DNA of 46,235 bases from Paracoccaceae bacterium. GTDB taxonomy: Bacteria > Pseudomonadota > Alphaproteobacteria > Rhodobacterales > Rhodobacteraceae. The position numbers were made by a program, and so were the translations under genes. The notes beneath the pieces were generated by a model that saw only the letters and a list, made by a program, of their open reading frames with translations, made no database searches and was not told the DNA's origin. Position 1 is the stretch's first letter, and each line of letters starts with the position of its first letter. This document shows, piece by piece, positions 16,573 to 26,107 of the stretch. The stretch spans positions 1-46,235 of the forward strand of contig JAHDEX010000033.1 in NCBI GenBank assembly GCA_020628545.1. Reading direction: 5' to 3'.

Positions 16573-18843
16573 ATGAAGTACACTGCTGCGCATTGGGGAT
16601 CCTACCAGTTTGAGGAGGGCGATGCAGAGCTGACACCGCTTCCTGATGATCCACTCCCAAGTCGCGTCGGGCGCGGTTGGCAATCCGCCTCACTCAATAA
16701 GAACGCCCGGATCCTCGCGCCAGCTGTCCGCAAAGGCTGGCTTGATGGCGATAAGGGTGCTGCAAGGTCAAACGACAGTTTTGTTGAAGTGTCGTGGGAG
16801 GATGCGACGCTTCTTGCGGCGGGGGAACTGACGCGCGTGCGCGACACCTATGGCAGCGAAGCGATCTTCGGTGGCTCTTACGGATGGTCGAGCACCGGGC
16901 GGTTCCATCACGCCCAAAGTCAGATGCGGCGGTTGTTGGCATTGTCGGGTGGATTCACCTCATCGCGCGAGACCTATTCGCATGCGGCGGCAGAGGTGCT
17001 TTTTCCGTACATTCTGGGGCTGTCGAACGGCGCCTTTCAAGATGATATGCCAGCGATGCCACTTGTCGCCGAACATTGCGAGGTTCTGGTGTCTTTCGGC
17101 GGTATTTCCCGCCGTACTGCGCAGATTACATCTTCCGGGACAAGCATCCACGAAGTTGGTTCTTGGCTGGAAACGTTGGAGGCAAAGGGGTGTCGTATCA
17201 TCACTATCGGCCCCGAGCGTGGCGAAGCAACCGGAGAGTGGTGGCCGATCCGCCCGGGTACTGACACCGCGCTTTTGCTCGCGCTGGTTTATGAGATCGT
17301 TGCTGCGGGGCAGGAGGACCGCGCCTTCCTTGATCGTTGTACCAGCGGATGGGACGATTTGCGCGCCTATGTGACGGGCGAAACAGATGGCCAGCCCAAG
17401 AATGCCGCTTGGGCCGCGGAGATCTGCGATTTGCCTGTTGATGACATCAAAGGGCTCGCGGCGTTTCTGCCGGGCAAGCGCAGCCTGATTTCGCTCGCAT
17501 GGGGCCTGCAGAGGGCCGACCATGGTGAGCAGCCATTGTGGGCGGGGCTGGCGTTGGCATGCGTGCTGGGTCAGATCGGCAAGCCAGGTACGGGATACGC
17601 ATTTGGATATGGATCCCTGACAGCTGTCGGACGCGGCAAGCGATTGATCCCGTGGCCATCGCTTTCGAAAGTGCCAAACCCCGTCAAGCAATTCATCCCC
17701 GTCGCCCGCATCGCTGATGCTTTGCTGCACCCCGGTGAAAGCTATGCCTACAATGGCCAAACGCGCACGTACCCTGATCTGAAACTGGTGTGGTGGTGTG
17801 GTGGCAATCCGTTTCATCACCACCAAGATCTCGGGCGGCTTGAAAAGGCCTGGGCCCGCCCTGAGACGGTGATCGTCAATGAAAACGCGTGGACTGCGAC
17901 GGCGCGGCGGGCCGACATTGTTTTGCCAGCGACCACACCGCTTGAGCGCGACGATCTGATGTTCAATCGCCGCGATCCAACGGTGCTTTACATGTCGCAA
18001 CGCCATGCGCCGCTGGGGCTGGCACGGGACGATCATGCGATTTTCGCGGATATCGCGGAGCACCTGAATCTGCGAGATGCCTTTACAGAAGGCCGCGACG
18101 TGAATGGTTGGTTGCGCCACATGTGGGGGCAGGCGCAGGGGGTTGCGCAAGCCGCTGGTTTTGCCTTGCCGGACTTTGATACCTTCAAAGCGGAGGGTCG
18201 CTTTGATGTTCCCGATGCGGATGAAACCCGTACCGCGTTCAAATCCTTCGTCGCCGATCCGAAGAAACACCCTTTGGCCACGGAAACAGGACGGCTAACG
18301 CTTCACAACGCAACGATTGCAAGGATGGCCTTGTCCGATTGCCCCGGTCACCCGACCTGGCTGCCGCCGGTGGAAGGAGGCGCGCTTGGGGTGGATCGGT
18401 TCCACTTGATCTCGGGCCAACCGGAGGCACGCTTGCACGCGCAGAACGATCAGGGGTCAGAGTCGCTGAGCGCAAAGGTGCAAGGTCGCGAAGTCGCGGC
18501 GTTTCATCCGGACGCGGCAGCGCGTTTAGGTGTGAAAGACGGCGAGGTGATAAAGCTGTCTACTGCGCGGGGCGCTTGTCTTTGTGCCGTGCGGCTGACA
18601 GCGCAGATGCGTGTCGATTGCATATCTCTGCCAACGGGGGCTTGGTACGATCCCCAAGAGGTCGATGGTGTGCGGCTTGAGGTGCATGGCAATCCGAATG
18701 CGCTGACATTGGACAAAGGCTGTTCCGCACTCAGTCAGGGCAATATTGCGCATACCTGTGTGGTTACGGCAGAGAAGTGGGATGGCCAACCCCCAGCTTT
18801 GCGTGTGACAAGACCACCGCAGATCGCACGGAAAACCGCGTAG
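16573..18843 (+). CDS. Cytoplasmic molybdopterin oxidoreductase, BisC/DMSO-reductase type
   Basis: A 756-residue enzyme of the DMSO reductase family binding a bis-MGD molybdenum cofactor. GGSYGWSSTGRFHH gives the conserved Tyr103 and Trp105 seen in DMSO and biotin-sulfoxide reductases, and RETYSHAAAEV carries Ser136, the expected molybdenum ligand. There is no N-terminal [4Fe-4S] cysteine motif and no Tat signal, so it is a cytoplasmic BisC-like reductase of S- or N-oxides rather than a periplasmic TorA/DorA. WGLQRADHGEQPLWAGLALA and the C-terminal QGNIAHTCVVTAEK are family segments. The ATG at 16573 is preferred to one 30 bases upstream. No electron-donor gene is adjacent. Confidence 0.9.
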   Translation: MKYTAAHWGSYQFEEGDAELTPLPDDPLPSRVGRGWQSASLNKNARILAPAVRKGWLDGDKGAARSNDSFVEVSWEDATLLAAGELTRVRDTYGSEAIFGGSYGWSSTGRFHHAQSQMRRLLALSGGFTSSRETYSHAAAEVLFPYILGLSNGAFQDDMPAMPLVAEHCEVLVSFGGISRRTAQITSSGTSIHEVGSWLETLEAKGCRIITIGPERGEATGEWWPIRPGTDTALLLALVYEIVAAGQEDRAFLDRCTSGWDDLRAYVTGETDGQPKNAAWAAEICDLPVDDIKGLAAFLPGKRSLISLAWGLQRADHGEQPLWAGLALACVLGQIGKPGTGYAFGYGSLTAVGRGKRLIPWPSLSKVPNPVKQFIPVARIADALLHPGESYAYNGQTRTYPDLKLVWWCGGNPFHHHQDLGRLEKAWARPETVIVNENAWTATARRADIVLPATTPLERDDLMFNRRDPTVLYMSQRHAPLGLARDDHAIFADIAEHLNLRDAFTEGRDVNGWLRHMWGQAQGVAQAAGFALPDFDTFKAEGRFDVPDADETRTAFKSFVADPKKHPLATETGRLTLHNATIARMALSDCPGHPTWLPPVEGGALGVDRFHLISGQPEARLHAQNDQGSESLSAKVQGREVAAFHPDAAARLGVKDGEVIKLSTARGACLCAVRLTAQMRVDCISLPTGAWYDPQEVDGVRLEVHGNPNALTLDKGCSALSQGNIAHTCVVTAEKWDGQPPALRVTRPPQIARKTA

Positions 18844-18905
18844 GTCGCACCAATTGGTCTTTGTTGTCTCCGCGTCGCCAGATGCGTTCGCCCGGCGAAG
18901 TCAGG

Positions 18906-20321
18906 CTAAAGATGCTGGTTAAGCCAGGGCCCATGATGTGCGCCGTCCTTGTCAACGCGCTCAAAACTATGCGCGCCGAAATAGTCGCGCTGTGCTTGCA
19001 GCATGTTGGCGGTGACACGTGCGGTTGTCATCTGGTCAAAATAGGCCAATGCAGCGGATAATGCCGGCACCGCGATACCTGCCATTTGCGCCGTCACAGC
19101 TGTTTTGCGTAGGCCCGCGATGTTGTCCGCGATCAGTTTTTTGAAATGGGCAGAGAGCGCGAGGTTTTGATCCGGTTCTTTCTCCAATACCTCAGCCATA
19201 TCGCTGAGCATGGCAGACCGGATGATACAGCCTTCACGCCAGACACGCGCGATCGGTGCCATTGGCAAATGCCAGTCATATTCGGCACTCGCTTTTGACA
19301 GCAGATCATAGCCCTGTGCGTAACATAGGATTTTTCCCGCAATCAGCGCCTGTTCGATATCGTCGAGGCTCAGGACTCCATCTGCAAGCGTTCGGTTTGG
19401 TTCCGAATAAGCTGCGGCCCCCGCGATCCGCAGGTCGCGTTGCGCTGATAGATTCCGTGCCGCAACAGCGGCTTCGATCACCGGCACAGGTGCGCCGAGC
19501 ATCTGGCTTTCAATAACAGTCCAGCGGCCCGTTCCTTTTTGGCCCGCCCGATCAAGAATGATGTCGAGAACGGGTTTGCCGGTCTCTGCGTCAGTGGCTT
19601 GCGCGACCTTACCTGAGATTTCGATAAGGTAGCTTTTCAGAGGGCCTTTGTCCCATTCCGCAAAGGTCTTTCCACAGGCGGCCGCATCCATCCCCATGCC
19701 ATCGCGCATCAGTCCATAGGCTTCTGCGATCAGCTGCATATCCGCGTATTCGATGCCGTTGTGAACGGTCTTCACGAAGTGTCCGGCGCCGCCTGGACCC
19801 ATGTGGGTTGCACAAGGCGCCCCCTCGTATTTCGCGGCAATGGCATGCAAAATTGGCTCAACCCGGTCCCACGCATCTTTGTCGCCGCCGCCCATGATGG
19901 AGGGGCCAAAGCGCGCGCCTTCTGCGCCGCCAGACACGCCAATGCCGAGATACGGATTGCCCGCGTCAGCCGCGACTTTCGCCCGGCGCTCTGTGTCGTG
20001 GAAATTCGCATTTCCTGCGTCAATGATCAGGTCATCTTCATCCAAGAGCGGCCGCAATGCCTCAATCTGTTCGTCAACCGGATCGCCAGCGGGGACCATC
20101 AGAATGATACTGCGCGGTTTTGCGATGGCCTGGACAAAGTCAGCCAACTCCGCGTGACCGCTGAATTGATCTTTCAGCGGACCGGCGCCGTCGATAAATT
20201 CCGGGATCTTGGAGGCAGTGCGGTTGTGCACCGCAACCGAAAAGCCGTTGTCGGCAATATTCAGGGCCAGCATCGCCCCCATTGTGCCCAAACCTATCAA
20301 ACCGATATCCGCGTCCGCCAT
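18906..20321 (-). CDS. gnd: 6-phosphogluconate dehydrogenase, decarboxylating
   Basis: A 471-residue enzyme of the oxidative pentose phosphate pathway that converts 6-phosphogluconate to ribulose 5-phosphate and CO2 with NADP. It shows IGLIGLGTMGAMLALNIAD (GxGxxG near residues 10-15), the VHNRT segment that favours NADP, GVSGGAEGARFGPSIMGGG, and the active-site GHFVKTVHNGIEYADMQ with its catalytic lysine. Length fits the long form. The ATG at 20319-20321 follows GGGGAG by about 8 bases. It is convergent with the molybdoenzyme gene and divergent from the valine catabolism genes. Confidence 0.96.
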   Translation of the reverse strand: MADADIGLIGLGTMGAMLALNIADNGFSVAVHNRTASKIPEFIDGAGPLKDQFSGHAELADFVQAIAKPRSIILMVPAGDPVDEQIEALRPLLDEDDLIIDAGNANFHDTERRAKVAADAGNPYLGIGVSGGAEGARFGPSIMGGGDKDAWDRVEPILHAIAAKYEGAPCATHMGPGGAGHFVKTVHNGIEYADMQLIAEAYGLMRDGMGMDAAACGKTFAEWDKGPLKSYLIEISGKVAQATDAETGKPVLDIILDRAGQKGTGRWTVIESQMLGAPVPVIEAAVAARNLSAQRDLRIAGAAAYSEPNRTLADGVLSLDDIEQALIAGKILCYAQGYDLLSKASAEYDWHLPMAPIARVWREGCIIRSAMLSDMAEVLEKEPDQNLALSAHFKKLIADNIAGLRKTAVTAQMAGIAVPALSAALAYFDQMTTARVTANMLQAQRDYFGAHSFERVDKDGAHHGPWLNQHL

Positions 20322-20547
20322 GGACCATCTCCCCGTCAAAACCAATCGTGGCAACGGATACTATGGTATACTGGGAGGGGAAAGCCGGATAAGTCCGCCA
20401 CGCCAATGAGCGACGTTGCATTGGACATTCAGCATCGTGTTTTCATCAAAAGGTGTTTTGATTTTGGACACTCCGGCCAATTGCGCCATCCGGCACTTTG
20501 CATCCCCCTGACCAAGCCCTTATCCAACATTGACAGGGGATAGATAC

Positions 20548-21588
20548 ATGACTGACATTCTGATCCGGAAAGATGGCCGCGCGGGGCGGATCACGCTCAA
20601 TCGCCCGAAGGCGCTGAATGCAGTGACCTGGGAGATGATCAAGGCGATTGACGCTGCTTTAGCGGATTGGCGCAAAGATGATGCGGTCGATCTTGTAATC
20701 ATTGATGCCGCAGGCGACCGCGCATTTGCTGCGGGTGGGGACATTGTCGATCTTTATCAGGCCAGCAAAGCGGGCGACCTCAGCTACGGGCGCAGGTTTT
20801 GGGATGAGGAGTATCGCCTGAACCTGACAATGGCGCGTTATTCGAAGCCCATCCTGTCCCTTATGCAGGGCTTCACAATGGGCGGTGGTGTGGGTTTATC
20901 ATGCCATGTTGCGCACCGAATTGTGGACGAAAGCGCGCAAATCGCGATGCCAGAATGCGCGATTGGATTGATCCCGGATGTGGGCGGATCATGGCTGCTA
21001 GCACATGCACCCGGCAATCTGGGGGCGTTTCTTGGTCTGACGGGTTATCGCATGGGCCCTGACGACGCGATTTATGCGGGCTTTGCCGATACATTCGTGC
21101 CGCGCGGAGACTGGGATGCGCTGATCGACGCACTTTGCGCGGATGGAGATGTTTCGGTGATCGCGACCTTCAGCGCGACCGCGCCGGACGGATCCTTACG
21201 CACACACGCAGAGATAGAAGACGTATTCTCCGGCGCCTCGGTCACAGCCATCCGCAATCGCCTCTCTGCATCCGCGACTGAACAGGCCGCCAAATGGCTG
21301 AAGGCCGTCACCGCATCATCGCCCCTGTCGCAGCATTGTGCCCTGGCCTCGATCCTGGCTGCGAAAGACATGACGCTGGAACAGGCCTTCGCGCAAGAAT
21401 ACCGATTTTCATATCGGGCGGTTGAGCACGGCGACTTTCTTGAAGGCATTCGCGCACAGGTGATCGACAAGGATCGTCAACCAAAGTGGCGGCATGCTTC
21501 ATTGGATGAGGTCACGCCGGTCGATGTATCAGCAATGCTGGCACCATTGGGTGATGATGAATGGGTCTACGGGAGGGACGAGGCATGA
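20548..21588 (+). CDS. 3-hydroxyisobutyryl-CoA hydrolase (enoyl-CoA hydratase/isomerase family)
   Basis: A 346-residue crotonase-fold protein. RITLNRPKALNAVTWEM, RAFAAGGDIVDLYQASKAGD and GFTMGGGVGLSCHV form the oxyanion hole, and MPECAIGLIPDVGGSWLLA carries the catalytic acid. The long C-terminal extension (about 346 rather than 260 residues) and the DIVDLY segment mark the hydrolase rather than a hydratase. It removes CoA from 3-hydroxyisobutyryl-CoA in valine degradation. Its stop overlaps the mmsB start (ATGA), which fits because mmsB uses its product. The ATG at 20548 follows AGGGGA. Confidence 0.92.
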   Translation: MTDILIRKDGRAGRITLNRPKALNAVTWEMIKAIDAALADWRKDDAVDLVIIDAAGDRAFAAGGDIVDLYQASKAGDLSYGRRFWDEEYRLNLTMARYSKPILSLMQGFTMGGGVGLSCHVAHRIVDESAQIAMPECAIGLIPDVGGSWLLAHAPGNLGAFLGLTGYRMGPDDAIYAGFADTFVPRGDWDALIDALCADGDVSVIATFSATAPDGSLRTHAEIEDVFSGASVTAIRNRLSASATEQAAKWLKAVTASSPLSQHCALASILAAKDMTLEQAFAQEYRFSYRAVEHGDFLEGIRAQVIDKDRQPKWRHASLDEVTPVDVSAMLAPLGDDEWVYGRDEA

Positions 21589-22457
21589 AGATCGGGTTTA
21601 TTGGTTTGGGCAACATGGGTGCACCGATGGCGGCCAATCTGGCAAAGGCGGGCCATGAGGTCACCGGCTTTGACATGGCTGACGTGTCCATCGATGGCGT
21701 GACCATGGCCGCAAGCGGGGCAGAGGCCGCCACCGAGGCGGACGTTGTCATCACGATGCTGCCCAACGGCGACATTCTGCGCGCCGTCGCGGCAGAGATC
21801 ATCCCGGTCATGCGTTCCGGCGCTGTACTTGTCGATTGCTCCACAGTGGACGTGGACAGCGCACGTGCTGTTGCGGCGACGGCAGAAGCGGCAGGTTGCC
21901 TTGCAGTTGATGCACCGGTCTCGGGCGGCATCGGCGGTGCAGCTGCCGGCACTTTGACCTTTATGGCGGGCGGCACGGATGCTGGCTTCGCGAAAGCAGA
22001 AGCTCTCTTCGACATCATGGGGCAGAAAGCTGTGCATTGTGGGGCCGCAGGCGCGGGGCAGGCGGCCAAGATCTGCAACAACATGATCCTCGGGATTACC
22101 ATGATCGGAACCTGCGAGGCCTTTGCATTGGCGGACAAACTCGGCCTCGACCGTCAGAAGATGTTCGATGTTGTCTCAACCTCATCGGGCTATAGCTGGA
22201 CGATGAACGCCTATTGTCCGGCACCGGGTGTCGGACCGCAGTCGCCTGCAGACAATGACTATCAACCCGGCTTCGCTGCCGACTTGATGCTGAAAGACCT
22301 GCGCCTCAGCCAGCAGGCTGCGGAAAGCGCGGATGCCGATACGCCTATGGGGCAGGCAGCAACGGAACTGTATGCGCGGTTCGTCGAACACGAAGACGGC
22401 GCGGGCAGGGATTTCTCCGCGATGTTGCCACGGTTTGAGAAACGCGGACGCGGATAG
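21585..22457 (+). CDS. mmsB: 3-hydroxyisobutyrate dehydrogenase
   Basis: A 290-residue beta-hydroxyacid dehydrogenase that oxidises 3-hydroxyisobutyrate to methylmalonate semialdehyde. The NAD motif is MKIGFIGLGNMGAPMAANLA, the substrate motif is VDAPVSGGIGGAAAGTL, and the catalytic lysine is K162 in GAGQAAKICNNM. The C-terminal KDLRLSQQAAE segment is typical. The ATG at 21585 overlaps the hydrolase stop. The next step enzyme (mmsA) is not in the window. Confidence 0.95.
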   Translation: MKIGFIGLGNMGAPMAANLAKAGHEVTGFDMADVSIDGVTMAASGAEAATEADVVITMLPNGDILRAVAAEIIPVMRSGAVLVDCSTVDVDSARAVAATAEAAGCLAVDAPVSGGIGGAAAGTLTFMAGGTDAGFAKAEALFDIMGQKAVHCGAAGAGQAAKICNNMILGITMIGTCEAFALADKLGLDRQKMFDVVSTSSGYSWTMNAYCPAPGVGPQSPADNDYQPGFAADLMLKDLRLSQQAAESADADTPMGQAATELYARFVEHEDGAGRDFSAMLPRFEKRGRG

Positions 22458-22465
22458 GACAAGAC

Positions 22466-23227
22466 ATGCAGATTAATGGACACACCGCAATTGTGACCGG
22501 CGGCGCTTCCGGGCTGGGAGAGGCAACCGCGCGGTTGCTGGCCGCGCGCGGCGCGAAGGTCGCGCTTTTTGACATGAACGCCGATGAAGGTGACAAGGTC
22601 GCCGCAGAGATTGGTGCGCAATTCCACAAGGTCGACGTTACCGATGAGGCATCCGTCAAAGCTGGTGTTGATGCAGTGGTGAGCGACCTTGGACCGGCAC
22701 GGATCCTTGTGAATTGCGCAGGCATCGCACCGCCTGCGAAAGTTGTGGACCGCGAGGGGAATGCTCAGGCGCTTTCAAAGTTTGCAAGCATCATCAATGT
22801 AAACCTGATCGGCTCTTTCAATGTTCTGGCGCAGGTTTCAGCCCATATGCAAAAGCTGGACCTTGTCGGGGAAGAGCGGGGCGTGATTATTAACACCGCC
22901 TCTGTTGCGGCCTTCGAAGGCCAAATCGGACAAGCCGCCTATGCAGCGTCAAAAGGCGGTGTCGCATCGATGGTCTTGCCCATCGCGCGGGAGTTTGCCC
23001 GGCATGCGATCCGAGTGAATGCGATCGCCCCGGGATTGTTTTTGACACCGATGCTCGAAGGGTTGCCGCAAGAGGCGCAAGATAGTCTTGGCGCTCAGGT
23101 TCCGTTCCCGTCTCGGCTCGGAAACCCCGAGGAATTTGCACAACTTGCAGCAGACGTCGTGGCGAACCCAATGATCAACGGAACCACCATTCGCCTGGAC
23201 GGCGCGATTCGAATGGCGGCGAAATAG
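22466..23227 (+). CDS. SDR dehydrogenase, 3-hydroxyacyl-CoA dehydrogenase type II (HSD10)-like
   Basis: A 253-residue short-chain dehydrogenase. [15 protein letters not shown] (residues 11-25) binds NAD; the catalytic residues are S146, Y159 and K163 (INTASVAAF then AAYAASKGG). The overall pattern, with [24 protein letters not shown] and no insertion, is that of HSD10/type II 3-hydroxyacyl-CoA dehydrogenases, which oxidise 2-methyl-3-hydroxybutyryl-CoA in isoleucine breakdown and short hydroxyacyl-CoAs. It follows mmsB by 8 bp, in keeping with branched-chain catabolism. Confidence 0.9.
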   Translation: MQINGHTAIVTGGASGLGEATARLLAARGAKVALFDMNADEGDKVAAEIGAQFHKVDVTDEASVKAGVDAVVSDLGPARILVNCAGIAPPAKVVDREGNAQALSKFASIINVNLIGSFNVLAQVSAHMQKLDLVGEERGVIINTASVAAFEGQIGQAAYAASKGGVASMVLPIAREFARHAIRVNAIAPGLFLTPMLEGLPQEAQDSLGAQVPFPSRLGNPEEFAQLAADVVANPMINGTTIRLDGAIRMAAK

Positions 23228-23425
23228 GCTGATCTTTCTGCGCCCCGGGTGGGTTAGTCCCAAATAATGAAACCACAAACGAGTCTCAATATTGACACCC
23301 GGTTAGGGGCTCAGCCGCTTGTGATACTGCAAAATCAAGGCTTCTGTTGCCATTGCGGAAACAGAGATCATCTTTGACGCGACATTGTTTTGCCTAAATT
23401 TCCGCAAATCTCTGGTGCATCCACG

Positions 23426-23444
23426 CTGTCAGAAAAATTGACAG
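23426..23444. promoter_or_regulatory. Inverted repeat CTGTCA-N7-TGACAG before the binding-protein operon
   Basis: Perfect 6-bp arms separated by GAAAAAT, ending 12 bp before the start codon of the PstS-OmpA gene and overlapping its ribosome binding region (AGGAAG). It could be an operator or an mRNA hairpin affecting translation. Confidence 0.3.
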
Positions 23445-23456
23445 ACAGGAAGAACA

Positions 23457-25016
23457 ATGTTTCGAAAACATGGGTCCATTGCCTCTGTGACGGCGCTGCT
23501 GGCAGTCCTCGGGACGCCCGCCCTTTCCCAGACCGTGACTATTGAAACTGTCGACGGCAACATCTCTTTGCAGGGTAGAATCATCGCGTTTGACGGTGAA
23601 AACTACGACTTTGAGTCCGCTATCGGCCGCACATCAATCCCAGCGCGGCTGGTTGTCTGTCGGGGCGATGCCTGCCCTGAGATCGACAGTGGCAAGCTGC
23701 TGGATGCACAAGTTGCCGTACTGGACAAACCGTCGAAATCGCTGCTGCTGGATCTTGTAAATGCATTTGCTGCAAAAGAAGGCCTGACCATCGAGGCTGA
23801 CGCATCCGGTCTTGCGGCCACGTCACTTGCCGTGTCCGGCACCGCAGACGACGAGCCGGGCACAATGCTTATTCAGGAAGCCAGCCAACGTGCCGCATTT
23901 GAGGCCCTGTTGAGCGGTGAGACAAAATTCCTGTTCTCAACGGCGCCAATCTCTGACGAACTGGCCGACGAATTCGTCGCCGCTGGTCAGCCGGATTTGC
24001 GTGATCCCGGCCGCGAAGTGGTTGTCGCGCTCGACGCGATTGCGCCTTCGGTGCATGAAGAGAACACCATCCGCGACCTTCCGCTGCCAACAATTGCGCG
24101 GATCGCTGCGGGCCGGATCAAGAACTGGAACGAGATCGGCGGACCTGACCTCGAAATCCGTATGGTCCTGCCAGATGACGATACATCCATTGCAGCGCTC
24201 TTTGATGACCGCGTGATGCGTCCGAACCGTCTGCGTCTGAGCCGTCAGTTGGAGCGCGTTGCGAACGAAGCGGAAGCTGCTGCAATCGTCGCATCTGACC
24301 CAGCTGCAATTACGCTGACCAGTGCGGCACTTGCGGATGGCGTAAAAGAGCTGCCACTGCGCGAGGTTTGTGGCCCATTGTCCGTGCCTACGGACTTTGC
24401 CATCAAGGCCGAGGAATATCCTCTGGCTCGGCGTCTGTTCCTTTACACATCAGAACAGGTCCTGTCGCAAAGCGTAAAAGAGTTCATCTCATTCGCAGGT
24501 TCTGCTGAAGCGCAAGCTCAGTTTGGCGACTTTGGTTTCTTCGGTCAGACCGTGGAAAACGTGCCGATGACGCTCCAAGGTGCACGTCTCGCGTCCGCCA
24601 TCCTTCAGACAGATACAGCTGACGTCTTTGAACAGACGCGGAACCTGATGGAAACGCTCACGCTCGCGGATCGTCTGTCAACGACCTTCCGGTTTGAGCC
24701 AGGCTCGACAGAGTTGGACAACAAGTCCTTGCGCGACGCCGTGCGTGTATCTGAATACCTGATGCAGCCGGAAAACGTGAACCGCGAGATCCTGTTGTTT
24801 GGTTTCACCGACAGCGTGGGCCGGAACGACTTGAACAACCTGCTTTCCTTGCAGCAGGCCGTCAAAATCAAAGAGGCCATCATCGCGGCGTCCTCTGGTC
24901 GAATCCCTGATGATCGGATCGTTGTGACATCCTACGGCTCTATCGCGCCAGTGGGCTGTAACGACACGGCTGAGGGACGTAACTCTAACCGGCGGGTGGA
25001 AGTGTGGCTGCGCTAA
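23457..25016 (+). CDS. PstS-like substrate-binding domain fused to OmpA domain (exported)
   Basis: A 519-residue protein with a signal peptide (residues 1-25, cleavage after ALSQ). The middle is a phosphate-ABC-type binding domain: GETKFLFSTAPISDELADEF, IKNWNEIGGPDLEIRMVLP and PLARRLFLYTSEQ are typical PBP-like-2 segments. The C-terminus from about residue 400 is an OmpA peptidoglycan-binding domain (TTFRFEPGSTELDNKS, FGFTDSVG, NSNRRVEVWLR). Such fusions occur in Rhodobacteraceae. It probably holds a ligand-binding domain at the cell wall. No pst permease genes follow; instead two TRAP binding proteins do, 43 bp downstream. Confidence 0.85.
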   Translation: MFRKHGSIASVTALLAVLGTPALSQTVTIETVDGNISLQGRIIAFDGENYDFESAIGRTSIPARLVVCRGDACPEIDSGKLLDAQVAVLDKPSKSLLLDLVNAFAAKEGLTIEADASGLAATSLAVSGTADDEPGTMLIQEASQRAAFEALLSGETKFLFSTAPISDELADEFVAAGQPDLRDPGREVVVALDAIAPSVHEENTIRDLPLPTIARIAAGRIKNWNEIGGPDLEIRMVLPDDDTSIAALFDDRVMRPNRLRLSRQLERVANEAEAAAIVASDPAAITLTSAALADGVKELPLREVCGPLSVPTDFAIKAEEYPLARRLFLYTSEQVLSQSVKEFISFAGSAEAQAQFGDFGFFGQTVENVPMTLQGARLASAILQTDTADVFEQTRNLMETLTLADRLSTTFRFEPGSTELDNKSLRDAVRVSEYLMQPENVNREILLFGFTDSVGRNDLNNLLSLQQAVKIKEAIIAASSGRIPDDRIVVTSYGSIAPVGCNDTAEGRNSNRRVEVWLR

Positions 25017-25059
25017 TCAGCGCTTCACCTCCTAGCTTGACCAAAATGGAAAAGATCAG

Positions 25060-26088
25060 ATGACCCGCAGAAACTTCCTCAAACACTCTCTTGGCGCAGG
25101 TGCACTGCTGCCGCTTGCCACACCCGCGGTGGCGCAGGCAGGGACCACATTGCGTCTGTCCACAACTGACCCGGCGGCTGCCGCAACCCTCGCTGACTAT
25201 ATAAGCAAGGCGACAGGTGGTGCGTTGACAATCGAAACAAGCGCAGTCGCGAAAGGTGACGCCGTTGGACTGCTGTCCGCCGTGGCAAACGGTGAAGCAG
25301 ACATGTCTTTGACCGGTCTGGACAGCTTTCTAGGTGAGAACCTTGCGTTCGGCCTCTTTGCATCCATGCCGTTTGGCATGTGCACAGGCGAGCTTGAAGG
25401 CTGGCTTCATGCCTCCGACGGCGCTGATATGCTCGCCATGATCGGCGATGAATACGGCGTATCAATCCGCTTTGCCGGTGACCAAGGCGTGAAACCGATG
25501 TGGAGCAAACAACCGCTTCCGTCCATGTCCGCGTTCCAAGGTCTTGCTATCGGCTCAACCGGGCTTGGCATCGCCAACCTGCAGCAAGCCGGTGCCACAA
25601 ACGTGGTGGACCTGAATGGTGCGGACCTTTCGGGCCTTGATGTCATCGACGGGATGAGCGTGACCGAGATGGCCGCCGCTGGCCTGACCGGTGCCTTCCC
25701 GTATGTGACCAACAACAACCCGAATACACCAAGCTCTGTTCTGTCCCTCGTGGCCAGCAACGGTGCGATGGACGGGCTGTCAGACGGGCACAGAATGGTG
25801 ATCGAGCGTGCATGCTCTGCAGCACTGAATGACGGTCGCGCCCGCAGCCTGCATGAAAACGCTGCTGCATTGACCGACGCAGGCGCGTCGCGTCAGCCAA
25901 TGCCCGACGATATCTGGCAAGCGCTTGGTTCAAGTGCGCAGAACCTTTTGGAGACAATCTTCAACGAAGGCGAAGCGCAGGCAACGGTCGTGGACTCATA
26001 TGTCTACTTCCTGACGGACATCGCGGGATGGAGCGAGATCGGTGAGGCCGCCTTTTACAAAGGTCGCCAACGGTCTTTCGCACTGTGA
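25060..26088 (+). CDS. TRAP transporter substrate-binding protein, DctP-like (first of two)
   Basis: A 342-residue exported solute-binding protein. The N-terminus MTRRNFLKHSLGAGALLPLA has a twin-arginine-type signal, with cleavage after AVAQA. The mature part has the DctP-like fold pattern with SKATGGALTIE, GMCTGELEGWLH and GVKPMWSKQPLPSMSAFQGL. It belongs to the DctP superfamily but is short and divergent. No DctQ or DctM membrane subunit lies nearby. It may serve a remote TRAP permease or have lost transport function. Confidence 0.82.
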   Translation: MTRRNFLKHSLGAGALLPLATPAVAQAGTTLRLSTTDPAAAATLADYISKATGGALTIETSAVAKGDAVGLLSAVANGEADMSLTGLDSFLGENLAFGLFASMPFGMCTGELEGWLHASDGADMLAMIGDEYGVSIRFAGDQGVKPMWSKQPLPSMSAFQGLAIGSTGLGIANLQQAGATNVVDLNGADLSGLDVIDGMSVTEMAAAGLTGAFPYVTNNNPNTPSSVLSLVASNGAMDGLSDGHRMVIERACSAALNDGRARSLHENAAALTDAGASRQPMPDDIWQALGSSAQNLLETIFNEGEAQATVVDSYVYFLTDIAGWSEIGEAAFYKGRQRSFAL

Positions 26089-26107
26089 TCGCTGAACGGA
26101 GATGAAG

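Noticed and set aside
16960..18270. 436-residue minus-strand open frame
   Set aside because: It lies inside the molybdoenzyme gene on the other strand, with low-complexity, Arg/Gln-rich composition and no domain.
18849..18858. ACCAATTGGT palindrome between convergent genes
   Set aside because: Short stem and no T-run directly after it; not a convincing terminator.
20363..20371. ATGGTATAC upstream of gnd, like the GntR operator at 34881
   Set aside because: Only a 9-bp match and the palindrome is not completed, so it is not called an operator.
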